A DNA stretch of 64,000 nucleotides from an uncultured bacterium (GTDB lineage Bacteria > Bacillota_I > Bacilli_A > RFN20 > CAG-826). The position numbers and the translations under genes are program-made. The notes beneath the pieces are model-generated. The model saw only the letters and a program-made list of their open reading frames with translations. It did not search any database and had not been told where the DNA came from. The first letter of the stretch is position 1. Every line of letters starts with the position of its first letter. Shown here piece after piece: positions 54,192 through 63,747 of the stretch. The DNA lies in assembly GCA_949297445.1 (NCBI GenBank), contig CASFSS010000017.1, positions 28,521-92,520 of the forward strand, written 5' to 3'.

Positions 54192-55202
54192 ATGAAGGTT
54201 ACTAAAAAAGTCGTCAATCAATTTGAATTCATTGAATGTGAAGTTTCCGATCGACTAGTTGTCATTTTGTGTTCTTTCGGTGCTTCCGTTTATTCGATTA
54301 AATTCGACGGAGAATTAATGAATATAACGCCGAAAGATGTTGATGATTTTTATTTATCTGATAAATATTATGGAAAAACATTAGGGCCAACTTCAGGTAG
54401 GATTAAAAACGCTGAATTATGTCTTGATGGCAAAATATATCATTTGGACGCTAACGAACGTGGACATTGTTTGCACGGTGGCAACCATTCCCTTTCATTT
54501 ACGAATTTTGAAAGCCAAGTCGATGTCAATGATGATGAAGCCAAAATTGTTTTTAAAACGCGTCGTCATGATAAAGATGGTGGCTATCCTGGCACTGTTG
54601 ATTTTCAAGTCCAATATTTGTTTAAAAGTGATGAAGATGAATTTAGTGTACGCTTTTTGGCAGAAACCTTAGACAAATCTATCGTCAACATGACCAATCA
54701 TCTCTATTTTAATTTAGGCGAACGAGATATTGGAAATTTGTATTTGAAAATCAAGTCTGCTCGCTATTATAAAATGGACGATGATTTGCTTCCTTTAGAG
54801 CCAAAGCTTGTTACCAAGCCACTCAATTTTCGCATGAAAAAGCAAATAAAAAAGGATATTTCTAATCCAGCTCTCAAGGGACCACATTTAAATGGATATG
54901 ATCATATCTTTTTAATTGATTTGCCATCTTTGGTCATTTCCTCTTTGACGTTAGAAGGCCCGCGTTATAAATTAAAAATTTATTCTAATTTTGATGCCGC
55001 GATTATTTATTCTGATAACTATCCTAGTCTAGTTCCGCTTTTAAATGGTTATGAAGACACTTTACATAGCGGTGTGACGGCTGAATTTTGTGCCGCTAAA
55101 CCACAAATTATTACTAATTTTAAGCCTTTCGACTATACAATTCGCTATCGTTTTTATAAAAGGAGAAATGGGGCTCTATGGAAAAAAGCAAAACAACATT
55201 AA
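54192..55202 (+). CDS. galM: Aldose 1-epimerase (galactose mutarotase)
   Basis: A 336-residue beta-sandwich enzyme that interconverts alpha and beta anomers of aldoses. Visible are GPTSGRIKNAE, the His in CLHGGNHS, the catalytic His in MTNHLYFNLG, and the C-terminal Glu in TAEFCAAKPQ. The ATG at 54192 is used; the -10 box TATAAT (54173-54178) ends 13 bases before it, giving a very short leader without Shine-Dalgarno. It overlaps the transporter gene by 25 bases. Confidence 0.92.
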   Translation: MKVTKKVVNQFEFIECEVSDRLVVILCSFGASVYSIKFDGELMNITPKDVDDFYLSDKYYGKTLGPTSGRIKNAELCLDGKIYHLDANERGHCLHGGNHSLSFTNFESQVDVNDDEAKIVFKTRRHDKDGGYPGTVDFQVQYLFKSDEDEFSVRFLAETLDKSIVNMTNHLYFNLGERDIGNLYLKIKSARYYKMDDDLLPLEPKLVTKPLNFRMKKQIKKDISNPALKGPHLNGYDHIFLIDLPSLVISSLTLEGPRYKLKIYSNFDAAIIYSDNYPSLVPLLNGYEDTLHSGVTAEFCAAKPQIITNFKPFDYTIRYRFYKRRNGALWKKAKQH

Positions 55203-56596
55203 AACTTGATTATAAAAGAACATTAATTATTGGTTTTGCCTTTTTTGGCATCTTGATGCTGTGGCAAGTTTATAACACATATTGTCCAGTAATCTTGTCA
55301 GAATTATTGATGCAAAAGATGAGTGTTACTGAGTCAAGTGATGTGCAGTGGATTGTCGGTATCATTATGGCTTTAGACAATATTTTTGCTCTCTTTATGT
55401 TGCCAATTTTTGGTAGTTTAAGTGATAAAACTAAATCTAAATATGGCAAACGAATGCCCTATATAGTGGTTGGCACAATTTTGTCGGCCATCGCTTTACC
55501 ATTTATCCCTTTAGCCTTCGCATATAATAGCTTATGGGGCACCATCATCATGATGCTTTTGGTGCTTATTTTTATGAATGCCTATCGTAATCCGGCCGTT
55601 TCTTTAATGCCTGATATTACTCCTAAGCCACTACGGGCTAAAGCCAATGGACTCATTAATTTAGTTGGCTATGTCGGCGCCATTATGGCCGGGGCGATTG
55701 CTCTATTTATCACAACTAAAAAATATTTTACTTCTCTTACATCGGATGGCCTTCCTAATCCGACCTATCAATCGTGGGAAATTTATTTGCCGTTTATTAT
55801 CACAAGCGTCTTGATGATCATTTCGATGATTCTTCTTGCTTGGCGCATCAACGAGAATAAAATTCTCGAAGAAACCAAATTGGCGATGGAAGAAGGCGAA
55901 AGAGAGGCTGAAGTCATTGAGGAAATTAAAGAAGATGAAAAACTTGGCAAAGAGAATCTTCGTAACTTCATTTTAATGATTGTCGCCATTTTCCTTTGGT
56001 TTGCCGCCTTTAACGCGACCGAAACGTTCTGGTCGAATTATTGCACCTATAATATTGATTTTGAATCGTATTCAATGGCGACGAACGTGCTTGCAATCGC
56101 CTCGCTTGTCTCCTTTGTGCCTGCCGGAATGCTCGCTAGCAAAATTGGTCGTAAGTGGACGGTTTTGTTAGGAATTCTTCTTTGCGTTTTGCCCCTTGGT
56201 GCCTGCTTTTTCATTAGTCCAGCAATTTTAGGCGAGGGTGGATTAGTTAGTAACGCATCTTATCTTGGCTATATTTACTATGTTTTATTTGCAATTGCCG
56301 GTGTTGGCTGGGCCTTTATCAATTGCTGTTCTTATCCGATGGTGGTGGAGCTTGCTTCAAGTAAAAACATCGGAAAATTTACTGGCGCATACTACGCGAG
56401 CAGCATGTTGGCTCAATCTTTAACTCCGGTTATTTTGGGCGTTTTGATGCGCAGTGAAACCTTTGCTTATAATGTTATGTTCCCCTATAGTGCAATCTTA
56501 TTTATTGCCGCTGGAGTGGTATTTTTCTTTGTTAAAGAAAAAAGAAAGACGCCCGTTACCATTAAAAAAGGCTTAGAAGCTTTTGATCAGGATTAA
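55178..56596 (+). CDS. Sugar symporter, MFS (GPH/SLC45-like)
   Basis: A 472-residue transporter with about twelve transmembrane helices. After helix 2 comes the MFS loop FGSLSDKTKSKYGKRMPYI, typical of cation-coupled glycoside-pentoside-hexuronide and sucrose/maltose symporters. A charged central loop (about 220-262, rich in Glu/Lys) splits the halves. AAAGGAG stands before the ATG. Neighbouring galM and GH2 suggest uptake of a beta-linked disaccharide or glycoside that is cut inside the cell. Confidence 0.9.
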   Translation: MEKSKTTLKLDYKRTLIIGFAFFGILMLWQVYNTYCPVILSELLMQKMSVTESSDVQWIVGIIMALDNIFALFMLPIFGSLSDKTKSKYGKRMPYIVVGTILSAIALPFIPLAFAYNSLWGTIIMMLLVLIFMNAYRNPAVSLMPDITPKPLRAKANGLINLVGYVGAIMAGAIALFITTKKYFTSLTSDGLPNPTYQSWEIYLPFIITSVLMIISMILLAWRINENKILEETKLAMEEGEREAEVIEEIKEDEKLGKENLRNFILMIVAIFLWFAAFNATETFWSNYCTYNIDFESYSMATNVLAIASLVSFVPAGMLASKIGRKWTVLLGILLCVLPLGACFFISPAILGEGGLVSNASYLGYIYYVLFAIAGVGWAFINCCSYPMVVELASSKNIGKFTGAYYASSMLAQSLTPVILGVLMRSETFAYNVMFPYSAILFIAAGVVFFFVKEKRKTPVTIKKGLEAFDQD

Positions 56597-56601
56597 ATAT
56601 T

Positions 56602-57579
56602 ATGCCAGCTGTTTTAACGCATTTTGCTTTTGCAAAAAATAATTTTATTGGTGACAAACGTTATCATCCTATAACTTCGCTTGGCGCGCAAGGGCCAGAT
56701 GTTTTCTTTTTCTATGGTTACTCGTTTGCTAAGCGCGATAATAAAAAGGAAGTAAGAGCCTTTGGCACCATGTTGCATCATAGCGATATAACCTCTTTTT
56801 ATGCCGGTTTATTATCGTATGCCAGCCGACAAAGCGAAGAGGAAAAGGACTTATATTATAGTTTCATATACGGGCTCTTTTTACATTATATTTTAGATAG
56901 AAATGTCCATCCATATGTCTTTTATCGCACGGGTTTTCCATCTCGGCAAGACGAGGCCTTTGCGTATATGTATGCACACGTCTATTTTGAAACCATGATG
57001 GATTGTCTCGTCGCGAAAAAATATGCCATTAAGCCAATCAATAAAAAAGCTATTTTAAATTCTGATGAAGATGTTAAAAAAATCTCCAAAATGATTTACG
57101 AAGTAAATTTAATAACTTTCAATTTTTCATACATCAAAATTGATACCTATTACAAAGCCTATCGCGACATGCTTTTTATGGAAGGCTTATTTACATCTAG
57201 AACCGGCTTTAAACGCGGAATTTACCGTCTTTTATTTTATAAAACCCAGTTATATCCCCAAACCAATATGCGCCAAGTTAAATACAATGATATACTGGAC
57301 GTTTTAAATGATCGAAAAGATCTTTGGAAAGATTGCGTTAACGGCGCTAATCATCATGAATCTGTCCTTGAACTTTTCGAGATAGCCACCAAAGAAATTA
57401 AGGGGATAAAGGCAATTTTAAAAGATAGCCGTGATGGCAAAAAAATCACAAAACAACTCGAACGTTTTGTAAGCGGCATCAATCACGATGGTTTTATCGT
57501 TGGTGCTAGAAAGCGTTATATGAACTATTGCTTTGACAAATTGCCGAAAAAAATAGTTCCTTACGATGTCAACAATTAA
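56602..57579 (+). CDS. Zinc-dependent phospholipase C-like protein
   Basis: A 325-residue cytosolic protein (no signal peptide) of the Zn_dep_PLPC family. Conserved metal-binding histidines are seen in VLTHFAFAK, TMLHHSDI, FLHYILDRNVHPYVFYRTGF and YMYAHVYFETMMD; GAQGPDVFFFYGY is a family hallmark. True substrates of these intracellular members are unknown. It is five bases behind the transporter and abuts the GH2 gene. Confidence 0.85.
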   Translation: MPAVLTHFAFAKNNFIGDKRYHPITSLGAQGPDVFFFYGYSFAKRDNKKEVRAFGTMLHHSDITSFYAGLLSYASRQSEEEKDLYYSFIYGLFLHYILDRNVHPYVFYRTGFPSRQDEAFAYMYAHVYFETMMDCLVAKKYAIKPINKKAILNSDEDVKKISKMIYEVNLITFNFSYIKIDTYYKAYRDMLFMEGLFTSRTGFKRGIYRLLFYKTQLYPQTNMRQVKYNDILDVLNDRKDLWKDCVNGANHHESVLELFEIATKEIKGIKAILKDSRDGKKITKQLERFVSGINHDGFIVGARKRYMNYCFDKLPKKIVPYDVNN

Positions 57580-57580
57580 T

Positions 57581-59311
57581 ATGTCACAAAATGTACCTTT
57601 ATCCGAGTACCCACGTCCTGATTTTGTTCGTCAATCCTTTTATTCCTTGCATGGGGAATGGGACTATAAAATAGTTAAAACAACGGACGAATTTCTTGAT
57701 GGCCAATATGATGGAAAGATAATAGTTCCCTACCCAATTGAAAGTGCTGCCTCGGGTGTTAATTATAAACTTAAGCCAGATGAAATATTGATTTACCATT
57801 TAAAGTTTAATATACCTAACGATTTATTGAGCGATAAAGCAAAAACTATTTTGCTACATTTTTATGGAGTGGATCAGATTGCATCCGTCTATTTAAATGG
57901 AACATTTTTAGGTGAGCACATTGGTGGCTATACGCCATTTTCTTTTGATATTTCTTCCTCTTATAATAACGGCGAGGCTAATCATTTGTACGTTTATGTG
58001 CGCGATTATAGTAATACCTCATTTTATTCGCGCGGGAAGCAAAGTTTAAAGCCGAAAGGCATATGGTATACATCTTCTTCTGGCATCTATTTACCAGTTT
58101 TTATTGAGACGTTACCAAGCGAATATTTGACCAAGATAAAAGTCGCAGCAAACATCGATGAAAAGAGTTTAACAATTATTCCCTTTGCCACCAGTGATGG
58201 TGTTGCTGAATTACATTTAAATAATCAAGTTTATCCATTAAAGACCAATGTCGAAAATATAATTACTTTGCCTACCATAAATTTATGGACACCTGACCAC
58301 CCTTATTTGTACGATTTTCATATCGTTTTTAACGAGGATAAGGTCGCCTCTTATTTCGCCTTTAGAAAATTTGAAATTAAAGAAAATAAAGCGGGAATTA
58401 AAAGATTTTTCCTCAATAACTCCCCTATTTTTTTGAATTCTGTTCTCGATCAAGGTTATCATCCAACAAGTTTATTGACACCGATTAACGATCAACAATA
58501 TATCGATGATATTACGGCGATGAAAGAGCTTGGTTTTAATTGCTTACGCAAGCACATAAAAATTGAAAGTCCGCGCTTTTATTATCATTGTGACCGCTTG
58601 GGTATCTTAGTAATTCAAGACATGATAAACGGTGGTGCTAAATATAATTCTTTTGCCACCATCATTACCGGTTTTTTAGGTATCAAATTATCTGATTGTC
58701 GCTATCGCCTTTTCGCGCGCCAAGCGATAGAAGGACGCAAACTTGCGGAATTAGAATTCAAAGAAATAATTGATTATCTTTATAACCATCCTTCAATAAT
58801 TATGTGGACCATCTTCAATGAAGGGTGGGGACAATTTGACGCATCAAGAATATATAATGAACTAAAAGAACTAGATGAAACACGCGTTTTTGACCACGCT
58901 AGCGGATGGCATGATCAAGGCGTTGGCGATATAAAATCAATCCACAAATATTTTGTTCCCTACCGCTATAAAGAAGATAAACTACATCGCTTAGTTTTTT
59001 TGTCTGAATTTGGTGGATATTCATTTTTAGATAAAGAGCATTGTTTTGCGTTAAAGGAAACTGGTTATCGTTCGTTTAAGAGTTCTGAGGCTTTAACAAA
59101 GGCGATTGTTCGTCTATTTGAAAAAGAAATTATTCCAGCTATTAAAAGTGGATTAGCTGGTTCTGTTTATACTCAGCTATCCGATGTGGAAACAGAAGTA
59201 AATGGACTTTTGACATATGATCGTCAAAAATTAAAAGTTATAAAGGATGAAATTGTCGAGATGAATAAACGCCTTTTTTTAACATTTAACGAATTAGAAA
59301 ATCATGATTAA
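57581..59311 (+). CDS. Glycoside hydrolase family 2, cytosolic
   Basis: A 576-residue GH2 enzyme with sugar-binding jelly-roll, Ig-like and TIM-barrel domains. The acid/base Glu is E414 in FNEGWGQ; the nucleophile is E476 in SEFGG. No signal peptide, so the substrate must be imported, presumably by the adjacent symporter. Whether it is a galactosidase, glucuronidase or mannosidase cannot be told. The ATG at 57581 follows the PLC-like stop directly; an in-frame ATG at 57566 is an alternative. It overlaps the next gene by 8 bases. Confidence 0.88.
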   Translation: MSQNVPLSEYPRPDFVRQSFYSLHGEWDYKIVKTTDEFLDGQYDGKIIVPYPIESAASGVNYKLKPDEILIYHLKFNIPNDLLSDKAKTILLHFYGVDQIASVYLNGTFLGEHIGGYTPFSFDISSSYNNGEANHLYVYVRDYSNTSFYSRGKQSLKPKGIWYTSSSGIYLPVFIETLPSEYLTKIKVAANIDEKSLTIIPFATSDGVAELHLNNQVYPLKTNVENIITLPTINLWTPDHPYLYDFHIVFNEDKVASYFAFRKFEIKENKAGIKRFFLNNSPIFLNSVLDQGYHPTSLLTPINDQQYIDDITAMKELGFNCLRKHIKIESPRFYYHCDRLGILVIQDMINGGAKYNSFATIITGFLGIKLSDCRYRLFARQAIEGRKLAELEFKEIIDYLYNHPSIIMWTIFNEGWGQFDASRIYNELKELDETRVFDHASGWHDQGVGDIKSIHKYFVPYRYKEDKLHRLVFLSEFGGYSFLDKEHCFALKETGYRSFKSSEALTKAIVRLFEKEIIPAIKSGLAGSVYTQLSDVETEVNGLLTYDRQKLKVIKDEIVEMNKRLFLTFNELENHD

Positions 59312-60572
59312 AACATTTTTGTCTTTATTAGCAATCTTATCATCTACATTTAGCATTCATCTTGCCGCTTATGTTCCTATAACTACTATCACATATGACG
59401 ATGAGTTTTTAACTAATAAACTTTTGATTGCTGAAGAACCAACCGTTTATGATTATTCGGATCAACTATCGCCTAGCGACGAACCATATTTTGATTCGCA
59501 ACTTCAATATAATTATATTGATTTAGGCAATACGTGGACATATTGTCGTGGCGACAATGTTTCAATTGCTGTCATCGACACTTGTTTACAAGTGAATCAT
59601 CTTGATTTTTTAAATTTAGACGGCACGAGCATTTTATCTAATCGCTCGGCTTTAATCGAGTATAAAGATGGCGCTACAACAATTTATCCTGTTTCCCAAT
59701 ACGGCTATGTGACAATATGCGAAATCGAAGGAACAAGCTTGCATGCGACTTCTACTATTGGAACAATTAAAACATCAATTAATGGTCGGCTTGGGACCGG
59801 TTTAGCTCCTAATGTTGAAATAATTGCAATTGTTTTAAAAAACGGCATCATTGGTGAAATGGGAGAAGCGCTTAAATATGCATTATTAACATTAGATGTC
59901 GATGTAATTAACATCTCAATGCTAGTGTACGAGTAAGATTGGATTGATAGTAATGGTGAATTGCACGAAGGCGCTAACGGTATTAAAAATTATTTAGGCA
60001 CTTATATCGATGAATTAACAAAAAATGGCACGGTCGTTGTGGCTAGTTCCGGCAATGATGCGACCGACCAATTAGCTTATCCTGCCGCTTTGGATAATGT
60101 TATCGCTGTTGGCGCAGTTGCCTCTACGCCTCTACAAAGATTTGCATCATATTCAAATTATGGTTATAACACGGTGGTTGCCCCTGGTACCGTTTATGTA
60201 CCATCTACCGATTATTCAAAAACCGATGAACTAGAACGTTATTCGGCCTATTCTATCGTCAGCGGAACTTCCTTTTCTGCTCCCCTTGTCGCTGCTAGCA
60301 TCGGTTTATATCGCTCTTTGTATCCAAATGCCTCAGCAGAGGAAATTAGAAATGCTTTAATTAATAGCGCCACGAAAGTCACAACCGCTAATTACGACGA
60401 GAAATATGGATACGGCAAATTATCCGTTCAAAATTTTCTTGGTGTCGAACCAAACGCCAACTACTCGCTGGTAATTTTTGTTGTGATTTTTGCCATCGTT
60501 TTACTTCTTCTTTTTGTTGTGGCGGCCATCATTATCTTGCTAAAGAGACGGAGTTCAAAACTTAATAATTGA
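59304..60572 (+). pseudogene. Subtilisin-like (S8) membrane-anchored protease gene interrupted by one stop codon
   Basis: Both halves are in the same frame, separated only by TAA at 59934-59936. Without it the product would be 422 residues: signal peptide (1-22), S8 domain and a C-terminal transmembrane helix with basic tail. The triad is kept: D92 in VIDTC, H147 in SLHATS, and Ser in SGTSFSAP beyond the stop; the oxyanion Asn is in SSGND. Compared with the intact paralogue downstream, the stop matches the place of a Glu (YAET there, YE-stop-D here), so GAA to TAA would explain it. As read, only an inactive fragment lacking Ser and anchor is made. Confidence 0.85.
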
Positions 60573-60629
60573 TTTTATATATTTTTATTTTGTAGAATAA
60601 AAACGTACGCATTATGGGGGCGTTTTAAT

Positions 60630-62687
60630 ATGTTGGCAAAAATACTTTTATTATCATTAGGCATTTTTACTTTAAATAATTCGATTATTTCGCATACTTT
60701 AATCGATAGTTTTAAAGGTCCATCTCCTATTGTAATTGAATTAGATAATGATAAGCCCAATTTAACGAAACGTACTCCGCTAGCAATTAGTGAGCCATTT
60801 GACTATTCTTCTACTACTAATCCTTACGATGAGCCATATTATTCAAATAACAAACAATATCAATTTAATCATGTAGATTTAGGCGATACTTGGTCTTCGT
60901 ATCGAGGCGAAAACGTTAAAGTGGCTGTTATTGATACCGGCGTTCGCTATGATCACAATGATTTTGTGGATGCAAATGGTAACTCCTTGATTTCTGAAAA
61001 TTCTGCCCTTTTTTCATACAATTATTATCGCGACACTATAACCATTAAAAAAGTAAGCGAATATGGTTATGATATCCTACAAGAAGACACTTCATATTCT
61101 ACTTATGAAGATTACAATCATTCAACGGCTGTTACAGGCACTATTTTTGCACAAGCCAATGGAAAATTGGGTACTGGTTTAGCACCTAATGTTGAAATGA
61201 TTAATTTAGTGTGTGAGAGTCTTTATTCAGTCGAGGTCTATGCCGCTATTGAATATGCCATTGATTTGGGTGTAGATATAATTAATATTTTACTCGGCAG
61301 CTATGCTGAAACGTGGACAGATGATTATGGTTATACTTATGAAGGGGGCGGTGACGAGCTTGTTGAGGAGGACACTTATTACACCAATTTGGCTCACGAT
61401 GCTGGAATATTTGTGGTTGCTGCTGCCGGTAACGAAGATACAAATAGATTATCTTATCCAGCCGCTTGCGAAAATGTTTTTTCAGCCGGCGCCCTTGCCG
61501 ATAATTCTTCAACTGAATTAGCATATTATTCGAACTATGGATATAACGATGTCGTTGCCCCTGGAACTGTGTACGTTCCTTGGATTGACTACAGTAGTTT
61601 TTCTTCTGCAAATTTAGATTCTTATTCATATATCAATGGCACATCGTTTGCTTCGCCGATGGTTGCTGGTGCTGCAGCCTTATTTAAATCAAAATATCCC
61701 TACGCGACTCCTGACCAAATTGCTGATGCTATTCGAGCGACTGCAGTAGATTTTGGCGCGGCAGGTTACGATGAAAAATTTGGTTATGGGCGTTTATCTA
61801 TTGAAAATTTAATGAATTATGTGCCAGTCGAAACCATTGAATTTTTAAATAGTAGCCAAGTGGTTTCTTTACTAGATAAAACATTTGTACCAACTGTTAA
61901 CTTCTATCCTGAAACTTCTACTAATAAAAATCTGTCGTATAGCGTTTCTAACCCATCGATAGCCTCCGTTGATGATAGCGGTGTTATAACTTTATTAAAA
62001 GAAGGCACCGTTACGATTAAAGCCATCAGTGAAGATGGTAAAAAAGAAGCTAGCATGACATTAGAAATAAGCGGAAACGGAATTACGCTACAAAAAGTGC
62101 CGACAACCCTTACGTTTGGTCAAGACATTCTTGCCTCCGACATTGAAGTTTATTATTACGATGGTACTCAAACTTCTCCACTTGATTTTGAGGATTTAAC
62201 GATAACTTATGATAAATTTAATTTGGGCCTCACCAACGTTCAGGTTTCTTATGGTAATTATCAGGCCAATTTTGATGTTACCATCACAAATGTTGGAGCG
62301 GATTCTTCTAAATTTACTCCTGCAGTTCAGGCGAGCGCCTATTTGAATTATTTTATGGACATTACTTCAACCGAATGCAGTGAAAACTATGGCTCGTTCC
62401 GCATTGAAGTGTGGGAAAGTTTAAAAGATGAATATGAAGCGATGAGCGAAGATTCTAAAACTGCTCTTAAAAATAACAGTGAATATAGCAAATTAAATGA
62501 ACGATATTCCTTGATTGTTCAGCAATACGGCTATGTTAATTTTATGAATATTGAGATTCAAAGCGCTCCAGCGACCGGGGCTTTCAATTCTATGACAATC
62601 ACGATTGGCATTATCATTATCACGACGATTGTTGCCGTTAACTTGATTATTTTAATTGTTTTACTAAGAAAAAAACATGCTAGATAG
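60630..62687 (+). CDS. Membrane-anchored subtilisin-like serine protease (S8) with Ig-like domains
   Basis: A 685-residue exported protease. Signal peptide about 1-22, propeptide-like stretch to 80, S8 domain about 80-400 with D102 (VIDTG), H164 (YNHSTAV), N268 (AAGNED) and S339 (GTSFASP). Then a Big_2-type domain (about 408-485, LSYSVSNPSIASVDDSG), a second Ig-like domain to about 560, a module with STECSENYG and YEAMSE (565-645), a transmembrane helix and a basic tail. It should face outward on the cell surface. A hairpin (60599-60627) stands just before the ATG. Confidence 0.9.
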   Translation: MLAKILLLSLGIFTLNNSIISHTLIDSFKGPSPIVIELDNDKPNLTKRTPLAISEPFDYSSTTNPYDEPYYSNNKQYQFNHVDLGDTWSSYRGENVKVAVIDTGVRYDHNDFVDANGNSLISENSALFSYNYYRDTITIKKVSEYGYDILQEDTSYSTYEDYNHSTAVTGTIFAQANGKLGTGLAPNVEMINLVCESLYSVEVYAAIEYAIDLGVDIINILLGSYAETWTDDYGYTYEGGGDELVEEDTYYTNLAHDAGIFVVAAAGNEDTNRLSYPAACENVFSAGALADNSSTELAYYSNYGYNDVVAPGTVYVPWIDYSSFSSANLDSYSYINGTSFASPMVAGAAALFKSKYPYATPDQIADAIRATAVDFGAAGYDEKFGYGRLSIENLMNYVPVETIEFLNSSQVVSLLDKTFVPTVNFYPETSTNKNLSYSVSNPSIASVDDSGVITLLKEGTVTIKAISEDGKKEASMTLEISGNGITLQKVPTTLTFGQDILASDIEVYYYDGTQTSPLDFEDLTITYDKFNLGLTNVQVSYGNYQANFDVTITNVGADSSKFTPAVQASAYLNYFMDITSTECSENYGSFRIEVWESLKDEYEAMSEDSKTALKNNSEYSKLNERYSLIVQQYGYVNFMNIEIQSAPATGAFNSMTITIGIIIITTIVAVNLIILIVLLRKKHAR

Positions 62688-62757
62688 CATGTAAAGTATT
62701 GAATTTTACTATTTTCATATTTTTTTCAAATAAATAATTCTTTTTTGTGGAAAACTA

Positions 62758-62786
62758 TTGTAAACGCTTACACACATATGTATATT
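62758..62786 (+). promoter_or_regulatory. Promoter with perfect cre box
   Basis: TGTAAACGCTTACA (62759-62772) is a perfect 14-base palindrome that fits the CcpA cre consensus. It overlaps the -35 TTGTAA (62758-62763); the -10 is TATATT (62781-62786), 17-base spacer. Overlap with -35 predicts repression in good carbon supply. A CcpA-like gene is at 24672-25721. Confidence 0.85.
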
Positions 62787-62835
62787 ATATGTAAAGATTA
62801 TTTCGCATTATTTCGCGAAAGAAAGGATTAAAAAT

Positions 62836-63747
62836 ATGAAAAAATTAGAAAAGTTAGGCTTGTTACTGACGTCAGCTGTTTTCATGTCTGCTTTAGCGGT
62901 ATCTATGGCTCTTCCTAACCAAAATGTTGTTGAAACAAATGCTGCCGATAGAGGTACATCGCAAACATTAAGGGTTTGGATAGATAGACAAGGTCACTGG
63001 GAAAATGGCGTCTATGGTATCCATTATTGGGGTGAAGGCATTGATAGTTATGCCTATGCCTCGAAATACACTAATTTTGCCACCGGCGATGGAAGTGAAT
63101 ATTTAGCAGCCATTGATGTTCCTACAGAAATTATTGGTTGCAATTATCAATTTGTTGTTAAAGAAAATGCGGAAGCTACAACTCCTGTTGTTTGGGCACG
63201 TGACGTCGATGAACCGTTTGCCGATGGTACAAACAATCAAATATGGTATGTATGGTATGAGGGCGAACAAATGACTGGCAGTTGGGGAACACGAGATACT
63301 GATGGAACGTATAGGCGAACAAAAGCGGCTGCCCTACATGATGTTTTTGAAGCATACTATACTTGCGATCCATCTGCATCGTATGGATATTACGCTATAC
63401 CACAGTTAATCAATACTTGGATTCGTTCGGGTGTCCCAGGCGATGAGACTGATGCAATTTGGTATATCGAAGGCATGATGAGCGATAACCCGTTTACCGA
63501 CTACGCTTCAGGTGATACGGCATATGAAGGTGAGAAGGATACTACATACACCATTCAAGACAAGTATGAAGCGATGACCGAACAATATTTGCTACATCAA
63601 GAAGCCGGCGCTAAGCTCAGTGCTTTTGGTGATGATTTCATTTCTTCTCCATCCTTTATCGTAATAATTGTTGCTAGCGTCGTAACAGTCGCCAGCGTAA
63701 CTGCTTTGGTCTATTTCGGAAAACGCCAAAAAAAGGTCAATAACTAA
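62836..63747 (+). CDS. Surface protein with carbohydrate-binding-like domain and C-terminal anchor
   Basis: A 303-residue exported protein: signal peptide ending near residue 38 (VVETNAAD), a beta domain at about 45-150 with aromatic-rich strands (LRVWIDRQGHWENG, GIHYWGEG, NQIWYVWYEGE) that recalls starch-binding modules of the CBM25/26 kind, a helical segment with YYTCDPSASYG and YEAMTEQ (about 165-255), a transmembrane helix (about 273-293) and a basic tail. The carbohydrate-binding call is a guess from pattern. Cre control and GAAAGGA before the ATG are clear. Confidence 0.65.
   Translation: MKKLEKLGLLLTSAVFMSALAVSMALPNQNVVETNAADRGTSQTLRVWIDRQGHWENGVYGIHYWGEGIDSYAYASKYTNFATGDGSEYLAAIDVPTEIIGCNYQFVVKENAEATTPVVWARDVDEPFADGTNNQIWYVWYEGEQMTGSWGTRDTDGTYRRTKAAALHDVFEAYYTCDPSASYGYYAIPQLINTWIRSGVPGDETDAIWYIEGMMSDNPFTDYASGDTAYEGEKDTTYTIQDKYEAMTEQYLLHQEAGAKLSAFGDDFISSPSFIVIIVASVVTVASVTALVYFGKRQKKVNN

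Noticed and set aside
59934..59936. TAA as a programmed recoding or reassigned codon
   Set aside because: TAA ends many other genes normally, and I see no readthrough signal or downstream structure. A point mutation is the simpler reading.
60599..60627. Riboswitch or attenuator before the intact subtilisin
   Set aside because: There is only one 6-bp stem with a large loop and no convincing U-run; it is as likely a weak terminator or chance.
62675..62692. Terminator after the intact subtilisin gene
   Set aside because: The stem ACATGCT/AGCATGT is good but is not followed by a T-run and overlaps the last codons.
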